From an uncultured Myxococcaceae bacterium (GTDB lineage: Bacteria; Myxococcota_A; Polyangia; Polyangiales; Ga0077539): 40,000 bases of DNA. The first letter of the stretch is position 1, and every line of letters starts with the position of its first letter. Made by a program: the position numbers and the translations under genes. The stretch spans positions 1 through 40,000 of the forward strand of contig CAMFHP010000075.1 of NCBI GenBank assembly GCA_945952225.1. Direction: 5' to 3'. Below are positions 1-7,674 of this stretch, one piece after another. The notes beneath the pieces were generated by a model. It did not search any database, was not told where the DNA came from, and was given only the letters and a program-made list of their open reading frames with translations.

Positions 1-1692
1 GGCGGCGACTCTACGCAACTCCGACGCTCGGATCGGGCCGGTTGGAACGGTCCCGGTTCCGGCGACAACCTGAACGCGGTGAGCGCAGGGCTGTTCACCA
101 CGGGCGACGGTGCCAACGGGACACCCTTCGCGGTGCCGCGCTTCGTGCAGCCGATGCCCATTCCGCCGGTGAAGCAGCCGCTCTCGATCGGCACGCCCCC
201 GTGGCCCGTGGGGTCGGTCTACCACGGCGTCGCGCCCGAATGGACGAACCGCACCGTCGCCGAGCTGCCGGGCGTTCGGTACTTCGAAGACCGGGTGCCG
301 AAGTTCTACGAGATGGACATCCGTGTCGGGTCGGAAGAGATCGTGCCGGGATACCGCACGCCGATCATCGGCTATGACGGCCGCGCGCCGGGCCCGGCCT
401 TTCGCTTTCGCATCGGCGAGCCCGCGGTGGTTCGCATGACGAACCGCCTCGCCGACCTGGAGCTCAGCACCCACCTGCACGGCGGACACAACCCTGCGCA
501 CTCCGATGGATATCCAAACTTCTTCATGCTGCCCGGTCGTGCGAGGGATTATTACTATTCCAACACGGTGCCGATGCTGAACGGGGCCCCCGACTTCAGC
601 GAGTCGCAGTCGACGATGTGGTACCACGACCATGGGATGGACGTGACCGCGATGACCACGCTCGCGGGCCTCGCGGGCTTCGCCATCTGCATGGACGAAC
701 GCGAGGAGTCGCTCGTCGCGCGGAACGTGCTGCCCGCCGCGGAGCACGACCTCCCGGTGCTCCTTCAAGACAAGACCTTCAACAGTGACGGGTCGATCTT
801 CTATGACCCGCTCGACCACGACGGCTACCTCGGTGACGTGTACGTGGTGAACGGAAAGGCCTTTCCGTACCTCGAAGTCGAGCGACGGAAGTATCGCCTG
901 CGATTTCTCAACGGGTGCAACGCGCGCTTTCTCGAGCTGCCACTGAGCACGGGTCAGGGCTTTCTGCAGATCGGCAAGGACTCGTGGCTCTACCCCGAAG
1001 CCGTGCCCGTCGACCGGCTGCTTCTCGGCATGGCCACACGCGCCGACGTGATCGTCGACTTCACCGACGCGCCCGACGAGGTGCTGCTGGAGAACATCCT
1101 CGTGCAGCCCGACGGACGCGGCCCCGGCGGTCGTGTCGAAGACCACCAGGTGCAGGTGCCCGGTGTGCCGATGATGCAGTTTCGTGTGCGCGGACCGCGT
1201 CGCACCGACAGCGCGACGGTGGCGCCCGGCACGCCGCTGCGACCGCACGTGCCCATTCGCGCGGCCGAGGTGGTGCGCACGCGCATCTTCGAGTTCTCGC
1301 GCAGCCGCGGCGCGTGGGTGATCAACGGGAAGTTCTTCGACGAGGGTCGCGCCGACGCCGTGCCGCGCCTCGGCACCGCGGAGCGTTGGGTGCTGCGCAA
1401 CAGCTCGGGCGGCTGGTGGCATCCGGTGCACATCCACCTCGAATCGCACCAGGAGATCCGGCGCAACGGCGGGCCGCCGCTGCCCGCGAACCGATGGAAG
1501 AGCGACACGTGCATCCTCGGCGGCGGCAGCGAGGTCGAGATCCTCATGCGCTTCCGCACCTTCCGCGGGCCCTTCGTCTTCCACTGTCACAACCTGGAGC
1601 ACGAAGACATGCGGATGATGTTCGTCTTCGATCCGCGCACGGGTCAGGTCTCCTACGCCGAACCCTCGCCGCCGCAGGCGCTCTTCCCGTGA
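1..1692 (+). CDS. Multicopper oxidase (5' end outside window)
   Basis: Predicted periplasmic copper enzyme that oxidises a substrate at a type 1 copper and reduces O2 to water at a trinuclear centre. All four copper-binding blocks are visible: HLHGG at bases 472-486, YHDH at 622-633, HPVHIH at 1420-1437 and the HCHxxxHxxxxM block at 1582-1617. In the last block His-Cys-His and the axial Met supply type 1 copper, so the enzyme looks catalytically intact. The frame is open to base 1 with no stop. A GTG at 79 is the first internal start, but the true start and any Tat signal probably lie upstream. The next gene overlaps by GTGA, so the pair is probably co-translated. The family (laccase, CotA, bilirubin oxidase or metallo-oxidase) is clear, but the substrate cannot be told from sequence. 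Confidence 0.93.
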   Translation, partial: GGDSTQLRRSDRAGWNGPGSGDNLNAVSAGLFTTGDGANGTPFAVPRFVQPMPIPPVKQPLSIGTPPWPVGSVYHGVAPEWTNRTVAELPGVRYFEDRVPKFYEMDIRVGSEEIVPGYRTPIIGYDGRAPGPAFRFRIGEPAVVRMTNRLADLELSTHLHGGHNPAHSDGYPNFFMLPGRARDYYYSNTVPMLNGAPDFSESQSTMWYHDHGMDVTAMTTLAGLAGFAICMDEREESLVARNVLPAAEHDLPVLLQDKTFNSDGSIFYDPLDHDGYLGDVYVVNGKAFPYLEVERRKYRLRFLNGCNARFLELPLSTGQGFLQIGKDSWLYPEAVPVDRLLLGMATRADVIVDFTDAPDEVLLENILVQPDGRGPGGRVEDHQVQVPGVPMMQFRVRGPRRTDSATVAPGTPLRPHVPIRAAEVVRTRIFEFSRSRGAWVINGKFFDEGRADAVPRLGTAERWVLRNSSGGWWHPVHIHLESHQEIRRNGGPPLPANRWKSDTCILGGGSEVEILMRFRTFRGPFVFHCHNLEHEDMRMMFVFDPRTGQVSYAEPSPPQALFP

Positions 1693-2366
1693 ACCGTCGC
1701 CTCCCGATGCGCGCGCTCGTCGGCGCGCTCGCGCTCGCCTGCGCCGCGGCGCTGCTTCAGCCCCACCGGCTCGACGCGGCCTCGCGGCGCCTCGCGGCGT
1801 TCACGGCCTCGCGCTTCCCCACGGCGGCGCGCCGACGCGCGGTGCCCGACGTCGCGCTGGTCACCCACGAGGGCCGACGCGTGCGGTTCGCGCGCGATGT
1901 GATCCGCGACCGCGCGAGCGTGATCGTGTTCTTCTACACGCGCTGCACGGGGAGCTGTCCCCTCACGACGCAGACGATGAAGCGGCTCCGTACGCGTCTC
2001 GGCGAGCGCCTCGGACGCGACGGCGTGCAGCTCGTGTCGGTGACCCTCGACGCCGACCTCGACTCGCCCGCGCGCCTCCGCGAGTACATGCGCAGCTACC
2101 ACGTCGACGACGACGCGACGCTGCCCCCGTGGACCTTTCTCACCGGCGCGCCGCACGACCTCGAACGGGTGCGCCGCGCCATGGGACTCACGGACCCCGA
2201 CCCCGTCGTCGACGCCGACCGCACGCAGCACGCGGGCGTGGTGACCTTCGGCAACGACCGCACGAACCGCTGGGCCGCCCTCCCGCTCCGCATGGACGAA
2301 GCGCGCCTCGTCGACGCCATCGTGCGCATCGTGGGCGACACCGACACGCGCTACGCCGCGCGCTGA
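1689..2366 (+). CDS. SCO1/SenC-family copper chaperone
   Basis: Thioredoxin-fold protein of the SCO family. These proteins deliver copper to the CuA site of cytochrome oxidase or act in copper redox balance at the outer face of the inner membrane. The three copper ligands are present: the CxxxC pair (Cys86 and Cys90, within CTGSCP) and His181 (in QHAGVV). A short hydrophobic stretch at residues 8-22 fits an N-terminal anchor or signal. The 225-aa length is normal. The GTG at 1689 overlaps the oxidase stop codon (GTGA), and an in-frame ATG at 1707 is the alternative start. Pairing with a multicopper oxidase suggests a copper-delivery role for that enzyme, which is an inference from position. 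Confidence 0.9.
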   Translation: MNRRLPMRALVGALALACAAALLQPHRLDAASRRLAAFTASRFPTAARRRAVPDVALVTHEGRRVRFARDVIRDRASVIVFFYTRCTGSCPLTTQTMKRLRTRLGERLGRDGVQLVSVTLDADLDSPARLREYMRSYHVDDDATLPPWTFLTGAPHDLERVRRAMGLTDPDPVVDADRTQHAGVVTFGNDRTNRWAALPLRMDEARLVDAIVRIVGDTDTRYAAR

Positions 2367-2383
2367 GCGCGCTCCCCCGACCG

Positions 2384-3118
2384 CTACGAGAGCCAGCCGC
2401 CGCCGCTGCGGGAATCGACCCCCGCGTCGGCGTCGGCGCGCGTGATCGACGTGAGCGCATCGAGGTCACGGATCACAAAGCCGTCGCGCTCGCGCGAGAG
2501 CACACCCGACTCACGCCACGTCAGCAGCGTGCGCGACACGGTCTCGGGCGTGGTGCCGATGTACTGCGCGAGGTGCTCGCGCGTGAGGCGCAGCGGCACC
2601 CGCACGGCGCCCCCTTCGCGCGTGCCCGCGGTGGCCCCGAGCAGCAGGAGAAAATGCGCGAGCCGCACCGGCGCCGCCGCCGCGCAGAGGGCCACGCGCT
2701 GCGCGAGCCGATCGGACTCCTCGGCCATCACCTCACAGAGCGTGCGCATCGCCTCGGGCGACGCCTGCATCGCCGACCACCAGCGCTCGCGGGGCACCTT
2801 GATCACCCGCGCCTCGTCGGTGAAGGCCACGGCCTCACGCTCGCGACGCCCCGCGCGGATCGCGCACGACAGGTCGAGCGCATCGCCGGGCACCGACAGC
2901 GAGACCAGCAGCGCGCGCTCGGTCACGCCCGCCACGAACTCGGCCACGATCCCATCGGCCACGAGCGAGAAGCCGTCGGCGCGCTCGCCGCGATGCCACA
3001 CCGACTCGCCGCGCTGATACGTCACCGTCGAACCCGCCGACGCGAGCGCGTCGCGAACGGTCGGAGGGAGCCGGTTCATCAATCGGTGACGCGAAATGTA
3101 CTCGTTGGCGATGCGCAC
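2384..3118 (-). CDS. Crp/Fnr-family transcriptional regulator (A)
   Basis: A 244-aa regulator with a cyclic-nucleotide-binding-type sensor barrel (about residues 20-115), a dimer helix and a winged helix-turn-helix (residues 178-208, recognition helix about 191-201 with the ETVSR core typical of Crp/Fnr). There is no N-terminal Cys cluster like that of the [4Fe-4S] Fnr type, so the signal is unknown. The GTG at 3118 is chosen because a TAGAGA -10-like element sits 7 nt upstream; ATG at 3079 is the alternative. The gene converges on the SCO gene with a 17-base gap. Upstream lie perfect palindromes (3153-3219), good candidates for autoregulation. Confidence 0.9.
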   Translation of the reverse strand: MRIANEYISRHRLMNRLPPTVRDALASAGSTVTYQRGESVWHRGERADGFSLVADGIVAEFVAGVTERALLVSLSVPGDALDLSCAIRAGRREREAVAFTDEARVIKVPRERWWSAMQASPEAMRTLCEVMAEESDRLAQRVALCAAAAPVRLAHFLLLLGATAGTREGGAVRVPLRLTREHLAQYIGTTPETVSRTLLTWRESGVLSRERDGFVIRDLDALTSITRADADAGVDSRSGGGWLS

Positions 3119-3125
3119 AGCGGCA

Positions 3126-3131
3126 TCTCTA
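3126..3131 (-). promoter_or_regulatory. -10-like element of Crp/Fnr gene A
   Basis: TAGAGA on the minus strand, 7 nt before the GTG start at 3118. No good -35 is seen 17-18 bp upstream, which would fit an activator-dependent promoter. Confidence 0.4.
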
Positions 3132-3152
3132 CGCGGTGTGCGGATGCGCGGA

Positions 3153-3184
3153 TGAGCGCTCTCCGACGAATGAGCGATCGCTCA
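3153..3184. promoter_or_regulatory. Palindromic operator pair upstream of Crp/Fnr gene A
   Basis: The perfect 14-bp palindrome TGAGCGATCGCTCA lies at 3171-3184 (TGAGC-N4-GCTCA, the spacing of Fnr-type boxes). GAGCGCTC lies at 3154-3161. Their centres are 20 bp apart, about two helical turns. Measured from a start site near 3116-3119 the centres fall near -40 and -60, the usual class II and class I positions for Crp/Fnr activators. Function is inferred. Confidence 0.5.
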
Positions 3185-3205
3185 CGATGGCCGCCGTGCG
3201 CGGCC

Positions 3206-3219
3206 CTGACATTTGTCAG
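3206..3219. promoter_or_regulatory. Perfect inverted repeat CTGACA-TT-TGTCAG
   Basis: Six-base arms with a 2-bp centre, overlapping the stop codon of the upstream regulator gene and lying about 95 bp before the start of Crp/Fnr gene A. Its sequence differs from the TGAGC palindrome, so it may bind a second regulator, possibly the product of the neighbouring Crp/Fnr gene B. Confidence 0.4.
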
Positions 3220-3962
3220 TACGCCTCGTCGGACGTGGGCTCGGGCAGCGCATGGGCCTGCGCAAATCGATCGAGTCCGTGCAGCACGATGCCCTCACCC
3301 GACACCGTGACGAGCCCCGCGCGCGACCATCGCGTGAGCGTGCGCACCGCGGAGTCGACGGTGGTCGCCGCCATGGCCGCGATCTGCGCGCGCGAGAGCC
3401 GCAGCGTGACGATCGTCGCGCCGTCTTCGAGCTCGTCGCCGAAGCGCGCCGCGAGGTCGAGCAGCACGCGGGCGAGGCGCTCTTCGACGGGACGCTGCGC
3501 GCGGGCGGCGGAGCGTTCGAGCGCGCGCAACCGATCGGCGACGAGAGACGCCCACGCCATCGCGGCCACGCCATCGCGTGCGAGCGCGGCGCGCGTGGCG
3601 TCGATGGGGAGCGCGGCCACGAGCACCGACGAGGTCACCGCGAAGGCGTCGTGGGCGTGCGTGTCGCCGACGAGCAGCGCGGCCTCGTCGACGGCCTCTC
3701 CCTGCGTGCGGAGCGCGAGGATCTGCGCGCGGTCTCCGGTGCCGCCGGTCGCAAGGGCGACCACGCCGCGCAGCACGAGCCGCACGTCGCTGACGGGCTC
3801 TCCGCTGCGCCAGAGCGGCTGCGCGCCGCGCACGGTGAAGGTCACGCTCATGGCCGCGAGGCCCACGCGGGTCTCGTCGGAGAGCTTCGACAGCGCGGGA
3901 TGCCGCTGCAACGCGCGCAGCACGTCGTGCGGGTGCAGGGAGTCAGACGGAGGGCGAGACAT
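3216..3962 (-). CDS. Crp/Fnr-family transcriptional regulator (B)
   Basis: A 248-aa second Crp/Fnr-type protein. An N-terminal sensor barrel (about residues 22-125) is followed by a C-terminal winged helix-turn-helix (about residues 187-225) with a divergent recognition helix, DSAVRTLTRW, replacing the usual ETVSR. No Cys ligands for an Fe-S cluster are present. The ATG at 3962 is chosen; upstream codons are in frame to 4040, but the TTGACG/TACACG promoter lies there. The gene lies 97 bases upstream of regulator A on the same strand. It may be part of the same regulatory circuit, or independent given the palindromes in between. Confidence 0.87.
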   Translation of the reverse strand: MSRPPSDSLHPHDVLRALQRHPALSKLSDETRVGLAAMSVTFTVRGAQPLWRSGEPVSDVRLVLRGVVALATGGTGDRAQILALRTQGEAVDEAALLVGDTHAHDAFAVTSSVLVAALPIDATRAALARDGVAAMAWASLVADRLRALERSAARAQRPVEERLARVLLDLAARFGDELEDGATIVTLRLSRAQIAAMAATTVDSAVRTLTRWSRAGLVTVSGEGIVLHGLDRFAQAHALPEPTSDEAY

Positions 3963-3977
3963 CGGTCGCGTCGCGGG

Positions 3978-4007
3978 CGTGTAGGGGCGCGCGACGAAGG
4001 CCGTCAA
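3978..4007 (-). promoter_or_regulatory. Promoter of Crp/Fnr gene B
   Basis: Minus-strand TTGACG (4007-4002), 18-bp spacer, TACACG (3983-3978), 15 nt before the ATG at 3962. The -35 overlaps the stop codon of the 71-aa gene upstream. Confidence 0.5.
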
Positions 4008-4219
4008 GGCGTGGCAAGGACTCGCCGCGCAATGGCGCACAGCGTCTCGTTGCAGGGCTCACATCCGCCGCCGCAGCAGCGCGGCCAGCGCGAAGCCGGT
4101 GCGCGGAGGATGGGCCAGAGGCAGTCGCGGTAGCAGGGGTCGAGGCCGTGGGCGTCGCACGCTTCGGCGACGCGGGCTTCGAGCTCGGGCGTGCGTTCGA
4201 TGGGGGTCTCGTCGCGCAT
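4004..4219 (-). CDS. Small Cys-rich protein, 71 aa
   Basis: Eight cysteines in 71 residues (21, 29, 33, 48, 49, 53, 56, 61), including the block CCGGGCEPC at 48-56. No signal peptide or membrane segment is seen. The spacing suggests a metal-binding site or Fe-S cluster. The CCGxGCxxC block resembles that of the short oxidoreductase-like N-terminal family, but the match is only by eye. The ATG at 4219 starts the Cys-rich reading frame, and this frame stays open further upstream with less protein-like sequence. The gene lies 41 bases downstream of the membrane-protein gene on the same strand, so the two may be co-transcribed. Confidence 0.6.
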   Translation of the reverse strand: MRDETPIERTPELEARVAEACDAHGLDPCYRDCLWPILRAPASRWPRCCGGGCEPCNETLCAIARRVLATP

Positions 4220-4260
4220 CGCGCGGTGCACTACCGCAGGGCGATGCGCGGTGGCAAACG

Positions 4261-4923
4261 TCACGCGCGACGGGTGGCCGTGAGCTCCGCGCGGTAGCGG
4301 TACGCGAGCGCGAGCAGCAGCACGCCGTGGAGCGACGCCGCGAGCGCGAGGTGCCACGTCGAGCGCAGCGTGTCGTCGAGGGAGCGGCCGCGGGTGCCGA
4401 CGATCCACGCGCCCGTCGAGGCGTTGAGGGCCACGAGGCCGTGGAGCGCCACCGAGGCGAGGGCCGTGGCGCGCGTGCGTTCGAACACCCGCCGCGGATC
4501 GCGCACGAGGAGGTCGGTGCTCGCACGCATCACGAGGGCCGCGATGATCATGGCGACCACCGCACCGACGCCGCCGCCCGCCGCGAAGTAGCCCACCATC
4601 ACGTGAAGCGTGGGCACCGCGAGGGCCTCGGTGTGCGCACCCGCGAGGTAGGCCGCCGTGGCGAGCAGCGCGAAGGTCACCGCGCGCCCGTACGCGATGC
4701 ACAGGAACACCACCGCGCGCAGCGGCGCAGGCGCTTCGGCGAGGTTGCCCGCGGCGATGGCGCCCTCGCGGTACGCGCCGACGCCCGCGGTGATGCGCGG
4801 CTGCTCGACGAGCTGCCAGCGGCGGCGGTGACGACGCTCGCGCGCCACGTACGAGACCGCCGTGCTGCCGACCACGAGCGCGAAGAAGGTGAGCCAGGCC
4901 ATCGCGGTCCGCGAGGTTCGCAT
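4261..4923 (-). CDS. Five-TM membrane protein of unknown function
   Basis: A 220-aa protein with about five hydrophobic segments (near residues 10-27, 66-92, 102-128, 148-168 and 188-208) separated by short charged loops. This fits a polytopic inner-membrane protein. A basic stretch (RERRHRRR) follows the first segment, consistent with a cytoplasmic loop. I do not recognise the family and see no catalytic motif. The ATG at 4923 gives a compact N-terminus directly before TM1. The gene is divergent from the lipoprotein gene starting at 4997, leaving 73 bases between the starts, and the Cys-rich gene follows downstream. Confidence 0.72.
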   Translation of the reverse strand: MRTSRTAMAWLTFFALVVGSTAVSYVARERRHRRRWQLVEQPRITAGVGAYREGAIAAGNLAEAPAPLRAVVFLCIAYGRAVTFALLATAAYLAGAHTEALAVPTLHVMVGYFAAGGGVGAVVAMIIAALVMRASTDLLVRDPRRVFERTRATALASVALHGLVALNASTGAWIVGTRGRSLDDTLRSTWHLALAASLHGVLLLALAYRYRAELTATRRA

Positions 4924-4996
4924 GGTCTGTGTCGGTGCGCACCGGCGCGGTGAGACCTTCCGCGCGCGGGCCGTTCCACTATGCTCCGCGGCCCTC

Positions 4997-6589
4997 ATGA
5001 AGCCGCGTCGTTCGATCGTTGGTGTGCTCTGCGCCCTCGCCGCGCCCGGATGCGGGCTCGTCGGCGGCGCGTCGTCGTCGGTGGCGCCGCAGACCGCGGC
5101 CTCGGCGGGCGCTGCGCAGACGGCTCCGTCACCGCAGCCCTCGCCCACGTCACAGACGTCGCAGAACACCGACGACGAGGTGCGCGCGCTCGTCACGCAG
5201 GCGCTCACGCCGCAGATGTGCCCGCGGCTCCTGGGCTCGTTCATCGGGCTCCCCGGCGAGGGAACGGCCACGGGACCGGCGGCGGGCACCCTTCCCTCGG
5301 CGGGCCGCTGGTGGATCCGTACGTGCGAGGCCCACGTCGAGGGCGACCGGCTCGTGCTCTCGATGGGCGGGCCGGGATGGACCTGGATCGACCGTGAGAC
5401 CAGCGGGTTTCGCGTGCGTCAGTACCTGCTCTTCGAAGCGCAGGCGCAGCTCGGCGCCGACGTGGCCGTGGGCTACGACCGCACGCGCCGCGTGGCCTCG
5501 CTCTGGATGCGTCCGGCCGAGGGCGTGCGCGCCACCATCACTCCGCGCGGCGTGGTGAGCGCCGAGGCGACGGGCTTCTTCTCGACGATCCTCGGCGGCG
5601 TGGCGGCGGCCACGGGCAACAGCGTGAGCGACCGCGCGCGGCAGCAGGCCGGAGAGCTCGGGTCGACGATGCTCCGCGACCGCCTCGGCGCGGGCTTCAC
5701 CATGACCTTCTCGCTCGCGACGCAGCAGGTGGATTTCATGGTCGGCGCGCTGCAACGCGGCGAGGTTCCCGAGCGGCCCTACGCCGAGTCTGCGGGCGCG
5801 CCGTGGGTGGTGAACCAGCGGTCGACGGTGTGGCCCGGCGGGCTCGACGTGGTGGGTCCCATCGAGACGCAGCCCGGTCGGCGCATGGGCCTCGACATCG
5901 AGGTCGAAGAGGGCGACGGAGTCACCGTGCGCGCCACCTGCGCCGAGCCCATGGTGCGCTACTTCGACGCGCGCTTTCGCACGCCCGACGTGGCCCCGCC
6001 CGCGCCGCCGCCGGCCACCACGGTCATCGACCTCGCGGGTGGAAGCGGCCCGCAGCACATCACCCTCCCCGACACGCTCCCGGGCTCGCCGTGCCCGATG
6101 CTGCTCACGCTCTCGCCGCGCGGCGCGAACCTCCCGGCGCGCGCGCGCTACCGCGTCGCCCCCGAGGCGCAGACGACGCCCGTGAACACCACGCGGCGCG
6201 TGCGGGTGATGATCCTCTCGACCACGGTGACCGCGCAGAACGCCAACGGGCGCGACTGGGATCTCATCGGCGGCGAGGCCGACCAGGTAGTGGTCACCGC
6301 GTCGGTGCCCATGGGCCGCGAGATCGACCGCACGAACGTCGCCTCGGACCACAACTCCGTCGTGTGGAACCGCGCGCTCCCGAGCGTGTACGAGCTCTCG
6401 CGCGACCTTCCGCTGCGCATCAGCGTGTTCGACGACGACGCGACGACGCGCGAGCTCATCGGCGTGGCCGACCTCGACGCCGCGCGCGTTCCCACGGCCA
6501 CGGGAGACCTCACGCTGCCGCTGCGCACCGAAGGGGCCGTGCCCCGGCAGATGGGCTCCGTGCGCCTGCGCATCGAAGTGGTTCCGTAA
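4997..6589 (+). CDS. Lipoprotein with C-terminal C2-like domain
   Basis: A 530-aa exported protein. Residues 1-19 form a basic and hydrophobic signal ending in Cys19 (APGC, a loose lipobox), followed by a Ser/Ala/Gln/Thr-rich linker. The middle (about 75-330) has no recognised fold. Residues about 400-530 look like a C2-type beta sandwich: a strand VRVMI, an aspartate-rich loop (VFDDDATTRELIG) and a final strand VRLRIEVVP. C2 domains often bind Ca2+ and lipid, but this is an inference from pattern. The ATG at 4997 follows TATGCT at 4980-4985 by 11 nt. The Ser/Thr kinase gene follows after 55 bases on the same strand. Confidence 0.78.
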   Translation: MKPRRSIVGVLCALAAPGCGLVGGASSSVAPQTAASAGAAQTAPSPQPSPTSQTSQNTDDEVRALVTQALTPQMCPRLLGSFIGLPGEGTATGPAAGTLPSAGRWWIRTCEAHVEGDRLVLSMGGPGWTWIDRETSGFRVRQYLLFEAQAQLGADVAVGYDRTRRVASLWMRPAEGVRATITPRGVVSAEATGFFSTILGGVAAATGNSVSDRARQQAGELGSTMLRDRLGAGFTMTFSLATQQVDFMVGALQRGEVPERPYAESAGAPWVVNQRSTVWPGGLDVVGPIETQPGRRMGLDIEVEEGDGVTVRATCAEPMVRYFDARFRTPDVAPPAPPPATTVIDLAGGSGPQHITLPDTLPGSPCPMLLTLSPRGANLPARARYRVAPEAQTTPVNTTRRVRVMILSTTVTAQNANGRDWDLIGGEADQVVVTASVPMGREIDRTNVASDHNSVVWNRALPSVYELSRDLPLRISVFDDDATTRELIGVADLDAARVPTATGDLTLPLRTEGAVPRQMGSVRLRIEVVP

Positions 6590-6605
6590 GCGCCCCGCCG
6601 AAAAG

Positions 6606-6634
6606 TTGGGGACTGCGACGGGCCGCGGTAGGCC
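6606..6634 (+). promoter_or_regulatory. Promoter of the Ser/Thr kinase gene
   Basis: TTGGGG (6606-6611), 17-bp spacer, TAGGCC (6629-6634), only 10 nt before ATG 6645. The transcript would have a leader of a few nucleotides. Confidence 0.4.
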
Positions 6635-6644
6635 GATCGCGGTC

Positions 6645-7607
6645 ATGGACGTCGGATCTGTCGCCGGTCGATACGTCATCGAGCACGTTGCGGGCTCGGG
6701 TGGCATGGCGCGCGTGTGGCGCGCGACCGACCTGCGCGGTCATGTGCCTGTCGCCATCAAGCGCATCCTCGATCCGTTGCGCGGAGACCCCGAGCTCTGC
6801 GCGATGTTCGAAGACGAGGGCGCGGTGACCGGGTCGATCCTGCACCCCAACGTGGTCGGGCTCCTCGACCGCGGCGTCGACGACGAGGGCGCGTGGCTCT
6901 GCCTCGAATGGGTCGAGGGGCTCAACGTGCATGAGCTCATCGCGACGCGACGGGCGCCTCTCGGCGTGCGCGCGGGCCTCTCGCTCGGCGTCGATCTGCT
7001 CCACGCGCTCGCGGCCACGCACGGACCCGGCGTCGGGGTGATCCATCGCGACGTGGCCCCGGCCAACGTGCTCGTGGGCCTCGACGGCGTGGCGCGCCTC
7101 GCGGACTACGGCCTGGCGCGCTCCATCGCGCGGGCGAGGGTGAACGCCGCGGGCACGGCCAAGGGCAAGATCGGGTACATGCCCCCCGAGGTGCTGCGCG
7201 GCGCGCTCCACGGCACGCGCGGCGATCTCTACGGCGCGGGCGCGGTGCTCTGGGAGGTGCTCGCCGGGCGCCGACTCTTTCAGGGCATCACGCAGAAGAA
7301 CGCCCTCGTGCACGCCTACCTCCACGCGCCGCGGCCCAGGCTCACGAGCGTGAACCCCGCCGTGCCCGATCGTGTGGCCGCGGTGATCGACAGCGCGCTC
7401 TCGCTCGACCCCGCGAAGCGCCCGCCCAACGCGCTCGCCATGGCCGAACGGCTGCTCAACGCGGCCGAGAGCGAGGCGGTCTCCCCCTCGCCCGGCGAGC
7501 TCTCCGTGGCCATCTGGGGCGCGCGCAGGGCCATCGCCGCCACGCGCCGCGCCGAGCCCGTGCGCGCCGTGCCCGCGCACCCGACGGCCGTCGCCGCCGC
7601 GGGCTGA
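6645..7607 (+). CDS. Eukaryotic-like Ser/Thr protein kinase
   Basis: A 320-aa cytoplasmic kinase that transfers ATP phosphate to Ser or Thr. Visible elements: Gly-rich loop AGSGGMARVW (16-25), ATP lysine K39 in VAIK, catalytic loop HRDVAPANVL (H134, D136, N141), metal-binding DYG at 154-156 in place of DFG, activation-segment GTAKGKIGYMPPE, and DLYGAGAVLWE of subdomain IX. All key residues are present, so it should be active. There is no transmembrane or sensor domain, only a short tail after the kinase fold. The ATG at 6645 is preferred over an upstream TTG at 6606, which coincides with the -35 element. The HRDVxPxN loop is common in myxobacterial kinases. Confidence 0.94.
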   Translation: MDVGSVAGRYVIEHVAGSGGMARVWRATDLRGHVPVAIKRILDPLRGDPELCAMFEDEGAVTGSILHPNVVGLLDRGVDDEGAWLCLEWVEGLNVHELIATRRAPLGVRAGLSLGVDLLHALAATHGPGVGVIHRDVAPANVLVGLDGVARLADYGLARSIARARVNAAGTAKGKIGYMPPEVLRGALHGTRGDLYGAGAVLWEVLAGRRLFQGITQKNALVHAYLHAPRPRLTSVNPAVPDRVAAVIDSALSLDPAKRPPNALAMAERLLNAAESEAVSPSPGELSVAIWGARRAIAATRRAEPVRAVPAHPTAVAAAG

Positions 7608-7636
7608 TCTCCGCCCGAAACCCCGCACAATCCCCT

Positions 7637-7665
7637 TTGCGCACGGGCGGGAACACCACTAGGGT
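7637..7665 (+). promoter_or_regulatory. Promoter of the ArsA-type ATPase gene
   Basis: TTGCGC (7637-7642), 17-bp spacer, TAGGGT (7660-7665), 9 nt before ATG 7675. No Shine-Dalgarno sequence is visible. Confidence 0.45.
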
Positions 7666-7674
7666 CCGCGCGCC

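Noticed and set aside
40-54. 15-base match GGTTGGAACGGTCCC also present at 38143-38157
   Set aside because: One chance match of this length is expected in 40 kb of GC-rich DNA; one copy is inside a coding region and there is no further context.
2358-2372. GCGCGC-TGA-GCGCGC inverted repeat at the end of the SCO gene
   Set aside because: A 6-bp stem with a 3-base loop made of the stop codon itself; GC-rich sequence makes this common, and there is no T run.
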